Positions 1 through 11,326 of a stretch of DNA of 64,000 nucleotides are shown one piece after another. The stretch is from Agrobacterium tumefaciens. Its GTDB lineage: Bacteria; Pseudomonadota; Alphaproteobacteria; Rhizobiales; Rhizobiaceae. The first letter of the stretch is position 1. Every line of letters starts with the position of its first letter. The notes under the pieces were generated by a model. It saw nothing but the letters and a program-made list of their open reading frames with translations, searched no databases and was not told the DNA's origin. The stretch spans positions 2,294,001-2,358,000 of the forward strand of contig CP048469.1 in NCBI GenBank assembly GCA_025559845.1, written 5' to 3'. The position numbers and the translations under genes were made by a program.

Positions 1-130
1 CTTTTCCGCCGGCAGATCATCTGACCAGCGATTGAGAACACATTAGGGTCCGTCGCCTGAATGATTTCAGAACCGCACATTCAGCCAAGGTTCATGCTTG
101 AGGCGAGATGGCAGGCTCCGCAAATCAGGC

Positions 131-553
131 TTACGGAGAAAGGTGAAGGACGATTTCCCGACGGTGCGGGTGGTCGCGGTGCTCAAACAGGTAAAGCCCC
201 TGCCAGGTTCCAAGGACCGGTTTTCCGTCGCTGACAGGAACGCTGATCGAGACGGCGGTCAGCGCTGCCTTGATATGCGCGGGCATGTCATCCGGCCCCT
301 CAAGCGTATGGCTGACCCAGCCCATAGACGCATCGCTGGAGGGAGGAACGAGACGGTGGAAGAACACCTTGAGATCGCGCCTCACATCCGGGTCGGCATT
401 CTCCTGTATCAGCAAAGAACAGGAGGTGTGCCGGACAAAGACCGTCAGCAACCCTTCACTCATGCCACTCTCGCGAACGAAGTGACGGGCCTCATCGGTA
501 AACTCGTACAGACCCTGGCCATTTGTGGCGATGATCGTTTTCTTTTGGGGCAC
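131..553 (-). CDS. yjbQ: YjbQ-family protein (UPF0047)
   Basis: Small cytosolic protein of the YjbQ/UPF0047 family. Members form compact trimers, and some have weak thiamine-phosphate synthase activity in vitro, but the true role is unsettled. The family signature is clear in the translated middle (VRHTSCSLLIQENADPDV) and C-terminal half (GTWQGLYLFEHRD, with the conserved HR). I start at GTG 553 because GAGG sits seven bases before it. The longer reading begins at TTG 580 without a good ribosome site. That gives 140 residues, the usual family length. It is transcribed away from the phytochrome gene, so the 234 bp between them must carry both promoters. Confidence 0.88.
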   Translation of the reverse strand: MPQKKTIIATNGQGLYEFTDEARHFVRESGMSEGLLTVFVRHTSCSLLIQENADPDVRRDLKVFFHRLVPPSSDASMGWVSHTLEGPDDMPAHIKAALTAVSISVPVSDGKPVLGTWQGLYLFEHRDHPHRREIVLHLSP

Positions 554-787
554 AATATTTCCTCTGGATGCCAGGAACAAAACACACGTTAAGGACGTTA
601 CATCGTGTTAGTCAGGGGTGAATGCCTGCGAGCACGTCTGCAACAGCGGCAAAAACGATCCGGCAGACCTCACGGTTGCATCGAAGGGGAAGGAATACAG
701 ACGCATATGGACGACACGACGCCCTCCCCTTTTGGATCGATCGGATTTTTGTATCCGGTAATGAGAACGGATGCGAAAGACTAACCT

Positions 788-3343
788 ATGGCATCCACCG
801 ATTATCAGGTCGATCTCACAAACTGTGACAAAGAACCAATTCATATTCCCGGCTATATCCAGCCCCACGGCTGTCTGATCGCATTCGACAGCGCCATGCG
901 TATCGCGTTGCGCCACTCCGAAAATTGCAGTGAAATGCTTGGCCTGGAAGGAGAGATCAACGGCAGGTCGGCAGATGACGTGCTCGGCGCAAAGCTGACG
1001 CATGATCTTCGAAACGCATTGACCGTGACGGGCAGATCCATTCGCCCATCCCTGCTCCCCGGTATAAAAACGGCCAACGGTCAGACGTTCGACATCGCGC
1101 TCCACAGGCACAAATCCGTGACCATCGTGGAGTTTGAACCATCGCGCTCGGAAGCCCAGCCCCTCGGCACTGCGCGAAAGATGGTGGATCGAATTCGCGA
1201 AGCCGACAGTGTCGACAGCCTCATTTCGAGGACGGCCAGATTGATAAAGGCGACTCTCGGCTACGACCGCGTGATGATCTACCGCTTTGAAGATGACGGC
1301 TCGGGAAAGGTCGTATCAGAGGCCAAACAGCCGGAACTGGAAAGCTTTCTCGGCCAATATTTCCCTGCCAGCGACATACCGCAGCAGGCCCGTACGCTGT
1401 ACCTCAAGAACACGCTGCGCATTATCTCCGACGCACGCGGCATGCGCGTACCTGTTGTGCCCACACTCGATGCCTCCGGTGAACCGCTGGATCTTTCCTT
1501 TGCTCATCTTCGCAGCGTCTCGCCCATTCATTGCGAGTACCTGCGCAATATGGGTGTGGCAGCATCCATGTCCATTTCGGTGATCGTCGATGGGGCGCTC
1601 TGGGGGCTTATCGCTTGCCATCATTATTCACCGCGCGTCCTTTCGATGCCGGTCAGGATTGCTGCGGAAATGTTTGGAGAGTTTTTCTCCATGCACCTCC
1701 AGATCCTCAAGCAGAAGCGACGGCTGACGACGATCAGCCAGGCGCACAGTGCGCTCGACCGGTTCCTGCGCCTTGCCGCGCATCATTCCAATATCGAGGA
1801 ATTGCTGGTCGACAGTTTTCAGGATTTTGCCGATCTGATGCCATGTGATGGCGTTGGCCTCTGGGTCAACGACAACTGGCATGGTCACGGCTCCGTTCCC
1901 CCGCATGATGCCATCCCTCGGCTTGCCCGGTTTATTGCCTCTACCGCTGAAAACAAGGTTTGGGCAACACACGCGCTGTCGCAGGTTATTCCCGAGGCAG
2001 AGACCTACGCGCCGATTGCCGCAGGCGTGCTGGCCATTCCCCTTTCCCAGGTCAAAAACGATTATCTGCTGTTTTTCCGCAAGGAGATTGTCCAGACCCT
2101 GAACTGGGCGGGCAACCCGGAAAAATCCTATGAGACAGGCCCGATGGGCGACCGTCTCACCCCGCGCAAGAGCTTTGCGATCTGGAAGGAAACCGTCAGC
2201 CTGCAGGCGCAGCCCTGGTCGGAATCGGACCGGGAAATTGCCGAGGCAGCGCGTATCGCGCTGGTCGAAGTCGCGTTCCAGCACAGCGAACTGATGGCGG
2301 GTGAACGCGACCGGGCAGAAGTCCGTCAGCGAATGCTGAACGAAGAACTCAACCACCGCGTCAAGAACATCCTGGCCATCATCAAATCGCTTGTCGGCAA
2401 TCCTTCTCAGGAAGGCAAGACGCTGCAGGAATACGTCACGGCACTGAAGGGCCGCATTCAGGCGCTTTCCTTCGCCCATGATCAGATCATTCGCGGTGAA
2501 GGCGGCGGGTCGCTTCGTGATCTCCTGGAGGCGGAACTGTCGCCTCACCGGTCGCCGTTGACAGATGTGATGCTCACCGGTCCCGAAGTCACGCTCGATT
2601 CACGCGCTTTCTCCGTCATGGCGCTCGTCCTGCACGAACTGGCGACAAATGCCGCCAAATATGGCGCGCTTTCTCCGCAAAACAGCAACCGGCTGGAGGT
2701 CAGTTGGGAGCTCGACACCAGCCATGATTGCCGTCTTGTGTGGCGGGAAACCCTTGCCGGCCCCTTGGCGACACCGTCACGTGCCGGTTTTGGCACCGCC
2801 CTGATCAGCCGTAGCATACCCTACGATCTTGGCGGCCGCAGTACGCTGCACTATCGCCCCGACGGGCTTGAGGCAGAAATGGTTTTGCCGGCCCGCCATG
2901 TGTCCTTGAAATTCTCTTCACTGCCCCAATCGACAAAGGGCGATATGTCCGGTGCAAGAAAGACTTATGACCGGGAGGAACCGTTGAAAATCTTGCTCGT
3001 AGAAGACCAGATGCTGATCGCCATGGATGTTGAGAGCATGCTCGAAAACAATGGCATCGAACGCATTGAAACCGCCACGTCCTCGGCCATGGCGATTGAG
3101 AAGCTCAAAGCCTATCTGCCCGATATCGCGATCCTCGATATCAACCTTGGCTCGGACACCTCAATTCCGGTTGCGCGGGAACTGCACAAACGTGGAATTC
3201 CCTTCATGTTCGCAACGGGTTATGCCGATGGCGTGATGGTGCCTGAAGAGTTTTCTCATGCTCCGATCATCCGAAAGCCCTATGATGAAGACGCCCTGAT
3301 GTCCGGTATCGGCCTTCTGGTTGAGAGTGTGGAGCGGGCTTGA
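788..3343 (+). CDS. bphP2: Agp2-like bacteriophytochrome histidine kinase with C-terminal receiver
   Basis: Red/far-red photoreceptor kinase of 851 residues. The order is PAS (about 15-120), GAF (about 135-300), PHY (about 315-490), HWE-type histidine kinase (about 510-710) and a response-regulator receiver (about 725-848). Visible key residues are Cys13 for thioether attachment of biliverdin, the PASDIP motif with Asp196, His248 and His278 around the chromophore, a kinase His523 in NHRVKN, and receiver Asp784 in AILDINLG. The start and numbering agree with my memory of Agrobacterium Agp2 (AtBphP2), a bathy phytochrome whose dark state is Pfr. The bathy property cannot be read from sequence alone. 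A fused receiver suggests phosphotransfer within one chain. No haem oxygenase gene is adjacent. The stop lies 6 bp from the converging DUF930 gene. Confidence 0.95.
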   Translation: MASTDYQVDLTNCDKEPIHIPGYIQPHGCLIAFDSAMRIALRHSENCSEMLGLEGEINGRSADDVLGAKLTHDLRNALTVTGRSIRPSLLPGIKTANGQTFDIALHRHKSVTIVEFEPSRSEAQPLGTARKMVDRIREADSVDSLISRTARLIKATLGYDRVMIYRFEDDGSGKVVSEAKQPELESFLGQYFPASDIPQQARTLYLKNTLRIISDARGMRVPVVPTLDASGEPLDLSFAHLRSVSPIHCEYLRNMGVAASMSISVIVDGALWGLIACHHYSPRVLSMPVRIAAEMFGEFFSMHLQILKQKRRLTTISQAHSALDRFLRLAAHHSNIEELLVDSFQDFADLMPCDGVGLWVNDNWHGHGSVPPHDAIPRLARFIASTAENKVWATHALSQVIPEAETYAPIAAGVLAIPLSQVKNDYLLFFRKEIVQTLNWAGNPEKSYETGPMGDRLTPRKSFAIWKETVSLQAQPWSESDREIAEAARIALVEVAFQHSELMAGERDRAEVRQRMLNEELNHRVKNILAIIKSLVGNPSQEGKTLQEYVTALKGRIQALSFAHDQIIRGEGGGSLRDLLEAELSPHRSPLTDVMLTGPEVTLDSRAFSVMALVLHELATNAAKYGALSPQNSNRLEVSWELDTSHDCRLVWRETLAGPLATPSRAGFGTALISRSIPYDLGGRSTLHYRPDGLEAEMVLPARHVSLKFSSLPQSTKGDMSGARKTYDREEPLKILLVEDQMLIAMDVESMLENNGIERIETATSSAMAIEKLKAYLPDIAILDINLGSDTSIPVARELHKRGIPFMFATGYADGVMVPEEFSHAPIIRKPYDEDALMSGIGLLVESVERA

Positions 3344-3349
3344 GCGCAA

Positions 3350-4339
3350 TCAGCGCAGGGTCGAAAAACCGCGCTTTTTGGCGTCGGGCTCCGAAAGCTC
3401 ATTGCCGATCTTGAAGCGGAAGGCCGTGACCGCGTAATTGTCCATGTCCACTTCGCACTGGAACGAGATATCGTGCCATTTGCTGCCGACGTTGAAAGCG
3501 CCGCCCGTGGCATCGAGCTTGTTTCCTGAAATCAGGCCACCCGTATCGGAATAGGCAACGATCCCTTCGATCGGAAATCCCGCATTCTGAACCTGCGCTA
3601 TCGCCTCGCTGCGACATAGCTGGACTATTCGGCGTCGCGGTGGCAATTCACCGAAGATCTGCCGGCGCTGATCTCGCGTCAGCATCGCGGACGACAACAG
3701 GCTTTCTGCGGCAGGAAGCGCGTCAGAATTTCCTTTTGCCGCCTCGGCAGCAGGTTTTTCTTCGGCTGGTTTCGGTTGCGGTACTGGTGGCTTGTCTGGT
3801 GGAGCAGCCTCGTTCGGCGTCAGTGACGCCACGATCTCCCCATCGTCCGCCTGTGCGGCAAGATTGCTCTCTTCGGCTTCCTGTGCTGCCGCGTCCTGCT
3901 GTTTGGCTGTCGGCTCAGGCTGGCTGTCCGGTTCGCCCCCTGCAGTATTTGGCTCCTCAGCAGTCGATGTCTTTTCCTTCTCTTCCGTCTTACCAGGCTT
4001 GTCGACGGGATCGAGCTGCGTCATCTCGGGCCTGACGGCGATAGAAGGCTGCATCGCTGGCGCGGGCGGCGTGGGTGCAGGCGGTGGCGGAGGAGGATAA
4101 TCCTTGGCCTGCTCTTCTGCAGGCGGCTTCGGCTCTTCGGGCTTTTTTTCTTCGTCGGCCTTCGGTTCTTCAGGAGGCGGCACGAGATCGACGCTGATGC
4201 TTTCCGGTTCCTGCGGTTCGGCCATCCGTTCAGGCAGTTGAAAAAAGAACGCACCAACGACAAGCAGATGCAGCAGCACGGAGGCCGGTATTGCCCACCC
4301 TCCTACGCGCCTTTTGCTTGCGGGCACAGTCTCTTGCAT
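3350..4339 (-). CDS. DUF930 domain protein, TonB-like architecture
   Basis: A 329-residue envelope protein of unknown function. Residues about 14-33 form one N-terminal membrane helix. A long proline-, glutamate- and lysine-rich stretch follows (about 40-210, many PPPP, EEP and EKP runs), then a C-terminal globular DUF930 domain (about 220-329) with two conserved cysteines, in VQLCRSEA and ISFQCEVD. The layout recalls TonB (anchor, rigid periplasm-spanning Pro-rich linker, folded tip), but the tip is DUF930 rather than a TonB domain, and no ExbB/ExbD lie nearby. A periplasmic location is inferred. It is transcribed on the same strand as rpoD, downstream of that gene's terminator. Confidence 0.85.
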   Translation of the reverse strand: MQETVPASKRRVGGWAIPASVLLHLLVVGAFFFQLPERMAEPQEPESISVDLVPPPEEPKADEEKKPEEPKPPAEEQAKDYPPPPPPAPTPPAPAMQPSIAVRPEMTQLDPVDKPGKTEEKEKTSTAEEPNTAGGEPDSQPEPTAKQQDAAAQEAEESNLAAQADDGEIVASLTPNEAAPPDKPPVPQPKPAEEKPAAEAAKGNSDALPAAESLLSSAMLTRDQRRQIFGELPPRRRIVQLCRSEAIAQVQNAGFPIEGIVAYSDTGGLISGNKLDATGGAFNVGSKWHDISFQCEVDMDNYAVTAFRFKIGNELSEPDAKKRGFSTLR

Positions 4340-4404
4340 CGCTCACGTCCAAATCCAGTACGGCTCTACACATAAGCCTTGTCACGAAGTTCGCCAGTGC
4401 GCGA

Positions 4405-4438
4405 AACAAAAAACCCGGCCAGACAATCTGACCGGGTT
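4405..4438 (-). terminator. rpoD intrinsic terminator
   Basis: A 7-bp inverted repeat, AACCCGG/CCGGGTT (4412-4418 and 4432-4438), is followed on the minus strand by a T-run (the A's at 4408-4413). It lies 24 bp beyond the rpoD stop and separates it from the DUF930 gene. Confidence 0.85.
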
Positions 4439-4461
4439 CAATTTTACGAGAAGCGTAACGC

Positions 4462-6516
<2,055 letters not shown>

Positions 6517-6920
6517 CTATCTCGTCGCTTTCCCTGACGCTAACACCTGCTTCGCCGCTGCGCCGTCTGCCCGTGGGGCATTCGACTGTTTGCCGCGAAT
6601 CACTGTCAAACACCTAACGGAGTGATCTTTAATTGCCGATTAACCACGGCAGCCGCTGGCAGAATGCAAAGACAGTGCATCTGGAAATGCTTGCTCATGC
6701 AATTTCGATCCACCAAGGCCCAATCCATCTTATTTTCCTGAAACGGTGATTCCCGCTATTTTTCGCCCCGTCAAGCCTCTGAGGGCAAGACAGGCACGGA
6801 AATTCCGAAAAAGGCCGCATTTTGCGGGTTATCACCAGACTATCCCCTATTTAGGATGCCTGCCGCAAAAGGCAACCCCACTCGCGCCTCCAATTCGATT
6901 TCCCGGTTCGACGCCCTCAC
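6517..6920. other. dnaG-rpoD intergenic region (404 bp)
   Basis: No convincing gene. It presumably holds the rpoD promoter on the minus strand. A CTTGAC hexamer (6775-6770, minus strand) fits a rhizobial -35, but the hexamer 17 bp further (GAATCA) is a poor -10, so I do not call a promoter. No clear dnaG terminator is visible. Confidence 0.5.
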
Positions 6921-8909
6921 TCAACCATGCCCGAAAGCCGGCCCCTTGACGCGGCCAGACATGACACCGAAGCCGTCGATAATCGCCTCCTGATTTTCCA
7001 TACGACCAATTTCAAGCTGAACTTCGGCAAGTGCACGCACAAGGAGTGTGCCGCGCTCGTCATCCGTTGCTTCGGCAATCTCGCGCTCCAGTTCCCGCTT
7101 CTGCCAGAGAAGGGACTTGGTCCGCTTATGCAGAGACAGCGCCTGAACATACCCCTCGCGAGCGTCCTCAAGCGCCGCCTGCTCGGTCGCCGTCCACAGA
7201 CGCGCATTGCGAACCTGTTGATCCATTGTCTTCAACAGCGGTTCGAAATCCTGCTGCCCAAGACGCTCCACCAGACCGGCTCGCGAGATATCCGCAGCGC
7301 TTTCGGCCGCATAGGTCAGAACCGCCGACCAAAGCCTTTGAAGATCGCGGTTTTCGAAATCGATGGCGGCAATCTCGTCATATTCTTCCAGCAGGAGTTC
7401 CGGATGGTTGACGATGGTAATGGCCAGCACGCTTTCACGCAGCGACGGCTTCGTCTGGTATCCCTTGACGAGGCCGGATTGCACCAGCCTGTCGGAAATC
7501 GAACTTGTAGGCGCAGTCATGGCGCCACCCCTACCGCCAGCGCCGCGCTGGAAACCTCGACCCGAACCACCCGCACCGCCGTTGCGGCGGAATGTGTTGC
7601 CGGCGTTTCCACCTTGCTGAAAACGCGGCTGGAAGAACGCGCTCAACCGATCGCGCATATCCTGCTGGTAAAAGCGACGCACCGCCTCGTCGGCAATGAC
7701 GGCCACGATCTGCCGCAAACGGTTTTCAAGCTGGGCACGTTTTTCAGGCGTATCAAAGGTTACCGACGACGTCTCACGGCTCCAGATCATCGCCGCCAGC
7801 GGCTTTGCTTCGGAAAGCACCCTATCAAAAGGCGCCCGGCCCTCCAGCTTCACAAGATCATCCGGGTCCTTGCCGTCAGGCAAAAGGGCAAAGCTCACGG
7901 AACGATCCGGTTTGATATGTGGCAAAGCGAGATCGGCTGCGCGATTGGCAGCGCGGATACCGGCGCCATCACCATCGAAGCACAGGATCGGCTGTGGCGA
8001 CATTTTCCAGAGCAATTCGAGCTGGTTCTCGGTCAGCGCAGTGCCAAGCGGAGCAACGGCGTTTTCAACGCCCGCCTGATAGAGCGCAATGACGTCCATA
8101 TAACCTTCAACGGCGATCACCGTGCCACCGGCGGCCTGAGAGGCGCGGCGCGCACGGGCGAAATTGTAAAGGACGTTGCCCTTGTGGAAGAGTTCCGTCT
8201 CGTTGGAGTTGAGATACTTCGCCAGCGCATCTGCGGCCATCGCGCGGCCACCGAACGCGATAACCTTTTCCCGTGAGGAAAGGATCGGGAACATGATGCG
8301 GTCGCGGAAACGGTCATAGGAAACCGGTACATTCTCGTGCACGACAAGGCCGCATGCCTCCATCTGCTCTTTCGACACACCCTTGCTGGCAAGATGCTCC
8401 TTCAAGGCATTCCGGCTTTCCGGCGCATACCCCAGACGGAAGGTTTCAATCGTGCGTCCCGTCAAGCCACGATCGCGCAAATAGGCCCTTGCCCGCGCCC
8501 CCGCCGACGTCTGGAGCTGATCCTGAAAGAACAGCGTCGCCATTTCCATGACATCCTGCAGGGAGGTGCGCTCGCGTTCGCGTCGCTCCGCCTGCAAATC
8601 CGGTTGCGGCATCGCAATGCCCGCCATGTCGGCAATCTGCTGCACCGCCTCGGGAAAGCTTAGACCCTCAAGGTCGGTGAGGAACCGAAAATGATCGCCG
8701 GAAACGCCGCATCCGAAACAATGGTAACGGCCCTTGCGGTCTTCACAGTGAAAACTCGGGCTCTTTTCCCCATGAAACGGGCAGCATGCCCAATAGTCAC
8801 CGCGCGAGGTATTGGTCTTCTTCTTGTCCCAGGACACACGACGCCCAATCACATCGGAGATGTGCACGCGGTCGCGAATCTCATCGAGAAAAGAATTGGA
8901 AAAGCGCAT
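6921..8909 (-). CDS. dnaG: DNA primase DnaG
   Basis: Synthesises RNA primers for the replication fork. The 662 residues contain the N-terminal CHC2 zinc ribbon with ligands Cys43, His46, Cys64 and Cys67, then the catalytic core with the TOPRIM motifs VAVEGYMDVIAL (the metal-binding Glu) and CFDGDGAG (the DxD pair). A Gly/Arg-rich linker (about 430-460, GGNAGNTFRRNGGAGG and similar) separates the core from a C-terminal DnaB-helicase-binding region. The glycine-rich linker is longer than in E. coli, as is common in rhizobia. The ATG at 8909 gives the standard MRFSNSFLDEIRDRV start. It sits upstream of rpoD on the same strand. Confidence 0.97.
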   Translation of the reverse strand: MRFSNSFLDEIRDRVHISDVIGRRVSWDKKKTNTSRGDYWACCPFHGEKSPSFHCEDRKGRYHCFGCGVSGDHFRFLTDLEGLSFPEAVQQIADMAGIAMPQPDLQAERRERERTSLQDVMEMATLFFQDQLQTSAGARARAYLRDRGLTGRTIETFRLGYAPESRNALKEHLASKGVSKEQMEACGLVVHENVPVSYDRFRDRIMFPILSSREKVIAFGGRAMAADALAKYLNSNETELFHKGNVLYNFARARRASQAAGGTVIAVEGYMDVIALYQAGVENAVAPLGTALTENQLELLWKMSPQPILCFDGDGAGIRAANRAADLALPHIKPDRSVSFALLPDGKDPDDLVKLEGRAPFDRVLSEAKPLAAMIWSRETSSVTFDTPEKRAQLENRLRQIVAVIADEAVRRFYQQDMRDRLSAFFQPRFQQGGNAGNTFRRNGGAGGSGRGFQRGAGGRGGAMTAPTSSISDRLVQSGLVKGYQTKPSLRESVLAITIVNHPELLLEEYDEIAAIDFENRDLQRLWSAVLTYAAESAADISRAGLVERLGQQDFEPLLKTMDQQVRNARLWTATEQAALEDAREGYVQALSLHKRTKSLLWQKRELEREIAEATDDERGTLLVRALAEVQLEIGRMENQEAIIDGFGVMSGRVKGPAFGHG

Positions 8910-9230
8910 GGGTTACCTGTTCGAGGCCAGTCTTTCATATAAGCGCACAACGGCACCGATACCAAACTTTAAGATAAAGAATTCCCGCTATTCACAGGCC
9001 ACAAAACCACGGCCGCTTCGCCTTGCTCTGGCATCCGGCGAATTTGTGGCGGCGCAACATCAGCAAAAATTATGTTTTTGTAATTTGAGCGTGCGGGAAC
9101 CCGGCGGTAAAACCTCACCTACAGGCAGCGCTACTTACAGATATAGCTGCTGGCGAAGCAGGTACGTCCCCCGAAAAATTACCTGCGACAGACAGTGCTC
9201 TTTATCCGCCGGAGCGCAGAGCGCCAGCAG
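8910..9230. other. Intergenic region upstream of dnaG
   Basis: The 320 bp between dnaG and the YqeY terminator contain no gene that I can support. The part next to dnaG is AT-rich and presumably carries its promoter on the minus strand. No strong repeat was seen. Confidence 0.4.
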
Positions 9231-9272
9231 AAAAAAGGCAGGGCAGCCCACATCTGCCCTGCCTTTATTTTT
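9231..9272 (-). terminator. Terminator after the YqeY gene
   Basis: A 13-bp perfect stem (AAAGGCAGGGCAG at 9234-9246 with its complement at 9254-9266) has A- and T-runs on both sides, so it can work on either strand. It lies 20 bp beyond the YqeY-family stop. Confidence 0.85.
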
Positions 9273-9288
9273 TGAGCTTGAAGTAACG

Positions 9289-9741
9289 TTACTTCAAAAG
9301 GTCCTTCACGACGCCGGAAGCCTTCGCAAAGTCGATCTGCCCAGGGTAACGCTCCTTGAGCGCATTCATGCATTTGCCCATGTCGCGCAGACCAGCAGCA
9401 CCCGTCTCGGCGATAACAGCCTGGCAGAGTTCACGGACCTTCTCCGCCGGAATTTCCTCCGGCATGAATTCCTTGATGATGACGATCTCTTCGCGCTCCT
9501 GCGCGGCCAGTTCGGCGCGACCGGCACCGTCATAGATATTGGCCGATTCTTCGCGCTGCTTGACCATCTTGGTCAGGATTTGCATGATTTCGTCATCGCT
9601 GACAGGGTCCTTGCCCACGCCGCGATTGGCGATATCACGATCCTTGATGGCGGCCTGGATCAGTCGCACGGTAGACGTACGTCTGGAATCACGCGCCTTC
9701 AGAGCGTCCTTCAAAGCATTTGCGAACACGTCGCGCATCAT
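9289..9741 (-). CDS. GatB/YqeY domain protein
   Basis: A 150-residue member of the YqeY family, which resembles the tRNA-binding tail of the amidotransferase subunit GatB. Its exact role is unclear, but a contribution to tRNA-dependent amidation is often assumed. The family features are visible: an N-terminal helix with LKDALKARD, the central QREESANIY stretch, and the C-terminal MGKCMNALKERYPG. I place the start at the ATG pair at 9741/9738 because AAGGAG precedes it by eight bases. A longer reading to 9786 adds 15 unlikely residues. It is divergent from carA, as in many alphaproteobacteria. Confidence 0.9.
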   Translation of the reverse strand: MMRDVFANALKDALKARDSRRTSTVRLIQAAIKDRDIANRGVGKDPVSDDEIMQILTKMVKQREESANIYDGAGRAELAAQEREEIVIIKEFMPEEIPAEKVRELCQAVIAETGAAGLRDMGKCMNALKERYPGQIDFAKASGVVKDLLK

Positions 9742-10064
9742 TTCTTCTTCTCCTTGGGAAAGCATATTTTGCGCCGTGTGGCGCACGAACTTTCCGCCTT
9801 ATTTTTTGGAACGACATAAACGAGCAAACAAGGCCCGGCAAATCAATTGCGTAAGACCTTGAAAACACGAGGGTTTAAATCCGCGTGAATCGTGAGCCTA
9901 CGGTTGACCGCGTGGGCTCCTTTCGTTATTTTCCGGCACCTGCACGAGATTTTAACGAAGGGTTGAAACGCGAGGTTTTCGCGCGCCCTTGCCTGCGACC
10001 AAAAATGGCCACTTACCCCCTGCCTTTCAAGAGGCGGGGTGCGAAGCGGCAGAAACGGAACGAG
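9742..10064. other. YqeY-carA divergent intergenic region
   Basis: A 323-bp region holding the promoters of both genes. On the plus strand it contains the hairpin at 9894-9919 described separately. No protein-coding frame here is convincing. Confidence 0.5.
9894..9931 (+). promoter_or_regulatory. Candidate attenuator hairpin in the carA leader
   Basis: GAGCCTACG (9894-9902) pairs with CGTGGGCTC (9911-9919), with one G-U pair and an 8-base loop. A T-rich stretch follows (TTTCGTTATTTT). It lies about 145 bases before the carA ATG, where a transcription terminator would be unexpected unless it regulates. The T-tract is interrupted, so this is weaker than the carB and greA examples. Confidence 0.4.
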
Positions 10065-11270
10065 ATGACCGAGACAGCTCCCTGGACTACCCGCAAACCA
10101 ACCGCAATGCTTGTTCTTGCCGATGGCACAGTGATCGAGGGAACCGGTATCGGCGCAACCGGCAAGGTGCAGGCTGAAGTCTGCTTCAACACGGCTCTGA
10201 CAGGCTACGAAGAAATTCTTACAGATCCTTCTTACCTCGGCCAGATCGTTACCTTCACCTTCCCGCATATCGGTAATGTCGGTACCAACGAAGAAGACAT
10301 TGAAGACCTGACGCCAGCCGCTCGTCGCGGCGCAGTTGGCGTGATCTTCAAAGCTGACATCACTGATCCTTCCAACTTCCGCGCCGTCAAGCATCTCGAT
10401 GCATGGCTGAAGGCACGCGGCGTCATCGGCCTTTGCGGCATCGATACGCGCGCCCTGACAGCCTGGATTCGTGAGCACGGCGCACCGAACGCAGTCATCG
10501 CCCATGACCCGAACGGCGTTTTCGATATCGAAGCCTTGAAGGCTGAAGCGAAGGCCTGGAGCGGTCTTGTTGGCCTCGACCTCGCGATCGAAGCAACCTC
10601 CGGCCAGTCATCCACTTGGACGGAAACCCCATGGGTCTGGAACCAGGGTTACGGCACGCTCGGCGACGCCGACGCCAAGTATCACGTCGTCTGCGTCGAT
10701 TTCGGTGTGAAGCGCAACATCCTGCGCCTCTTCGCCGGTCTTGATTGCAAGGTCACGGTTGTTCCGGCACAGACCTCGGCAGAAGACATTCTGGCTCTGA
10801 AGCCGGATGGCGTATTCCTCTCCAACGGCCCTGGCGACCCGGCCGCAACCGGCGAATATGCCGTTCCGGTCATCCAGAACCTCATCAAAAGCGAATTGCC
10901 GATCTTCGGTATCTGCCTCGGCCACCAGATGCTCGGCCTCGCCGTTGGCGCCAAGACCGAGAAGATGCATCAGGGTCACCACGGCGCGAACCACCCGGTC
11001 AAGGACTTCACCACCGGCAAGGTGGAGATCGTTTCCATGAACCACGGCTTTGCGGTCGACACGAAATCTCTGCCTGATGGCATTGAAGAGACCCACATCT
11101 CCCTGTTCGACGGCACCAATTGTGGCCTGCGCATCGTTGGCAAGCCGGTCTTCTCGGTTCAGCATCACCCGGAAGCTTCGCCCGGCCCGCAGGACAGCCA
11201 CTACCTGTTCCGTCGCTTCGTCAACCTGCTGCGTGAGAAGAAGGGCGAACCGGCACTCGCAGAGCGTTGA
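10065..11270 (+). CDS. carA: Carbamoyl-phosphate synthase small subunit
   Basis: Glutaminase subunit of carbamoyl-phosphate synthase. It hydrolyses glutamine and channels ammonia to CarB for arginine and pyrimidine synthesis. The 401 residues contain the CPSase small-chain domain (about 12-150) and a class I glutamine amidotransferase domain with nucleophile Cys284 in FGICLGHQ and the His368/Glu370 pair in HHPEAS. I use ATG 10065 (MTETAPW), since the frame could be extended upstream to 9885 but those 60 residues are basic, low in family similarity and overlap the leader hairpin. carB lies 6.2 kb downstream rather than adjacent, so the subunits come from separate transcripts. Confidence 0.97.
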   Translation: MTETAPWTTRKPTAMLVLADGTVIEGTGIGATGKVQAEVCFNTALTGYEEILTDPSYLGQIVTFTFPHIGNVGTNEEDIEDLTPAARRGAVGVIFKADITDPSNFRAVKHLDAWLKARGVIGLCGIDTRALTAWIREHGAPNAVIAHDPNGVFDIEALKAEAKAWSGLVGLDLAIEATSGQSSTWTETPWVWNQGYGTLGDADAKYHVVCVDFGVKRNILRLFAGLDCKVTVVPAQTSAEDILALKPDGVFLSNGPGDPAATGEYAVPVIQNLIKSELPIFGICLGHQMLGLAVGAKTEKMHQGHHGANHPVKDFTTGKVEIVSMNHGFAVDTKSLPDGIEETHISLFDGTNCGLRIVGKPVFSVQHHPEASPGPQDSHYLFRRFVNLLREKKGEPALAER

Positions 11271-11297
11271 TCCGGATCGATCAAATCAGGAAATTAG

Positions 11298-11326
11298 AAA
11301 CGGCCCGCTTTTAGCGGGCCGTTTTC
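11298..11326 (+). terminator. Bidirectional terminator between carA and the MATE gene
   Basis: A 10-bp perfect stem (AACGGCCCGC 11299-11308, GCGGGCCGTT 11314-11323) has a 5-base loop and T-runs on both strands. The MATE stop codon (11311-11313) lies inside the loop. Confidence 0.9.

Noticed and set aside
6747..6775. CTTGAC as -35 of an rpoD promoter
   Set aside because: The hexamer at the right distance (GAATCA) is too far from a -10 to call.
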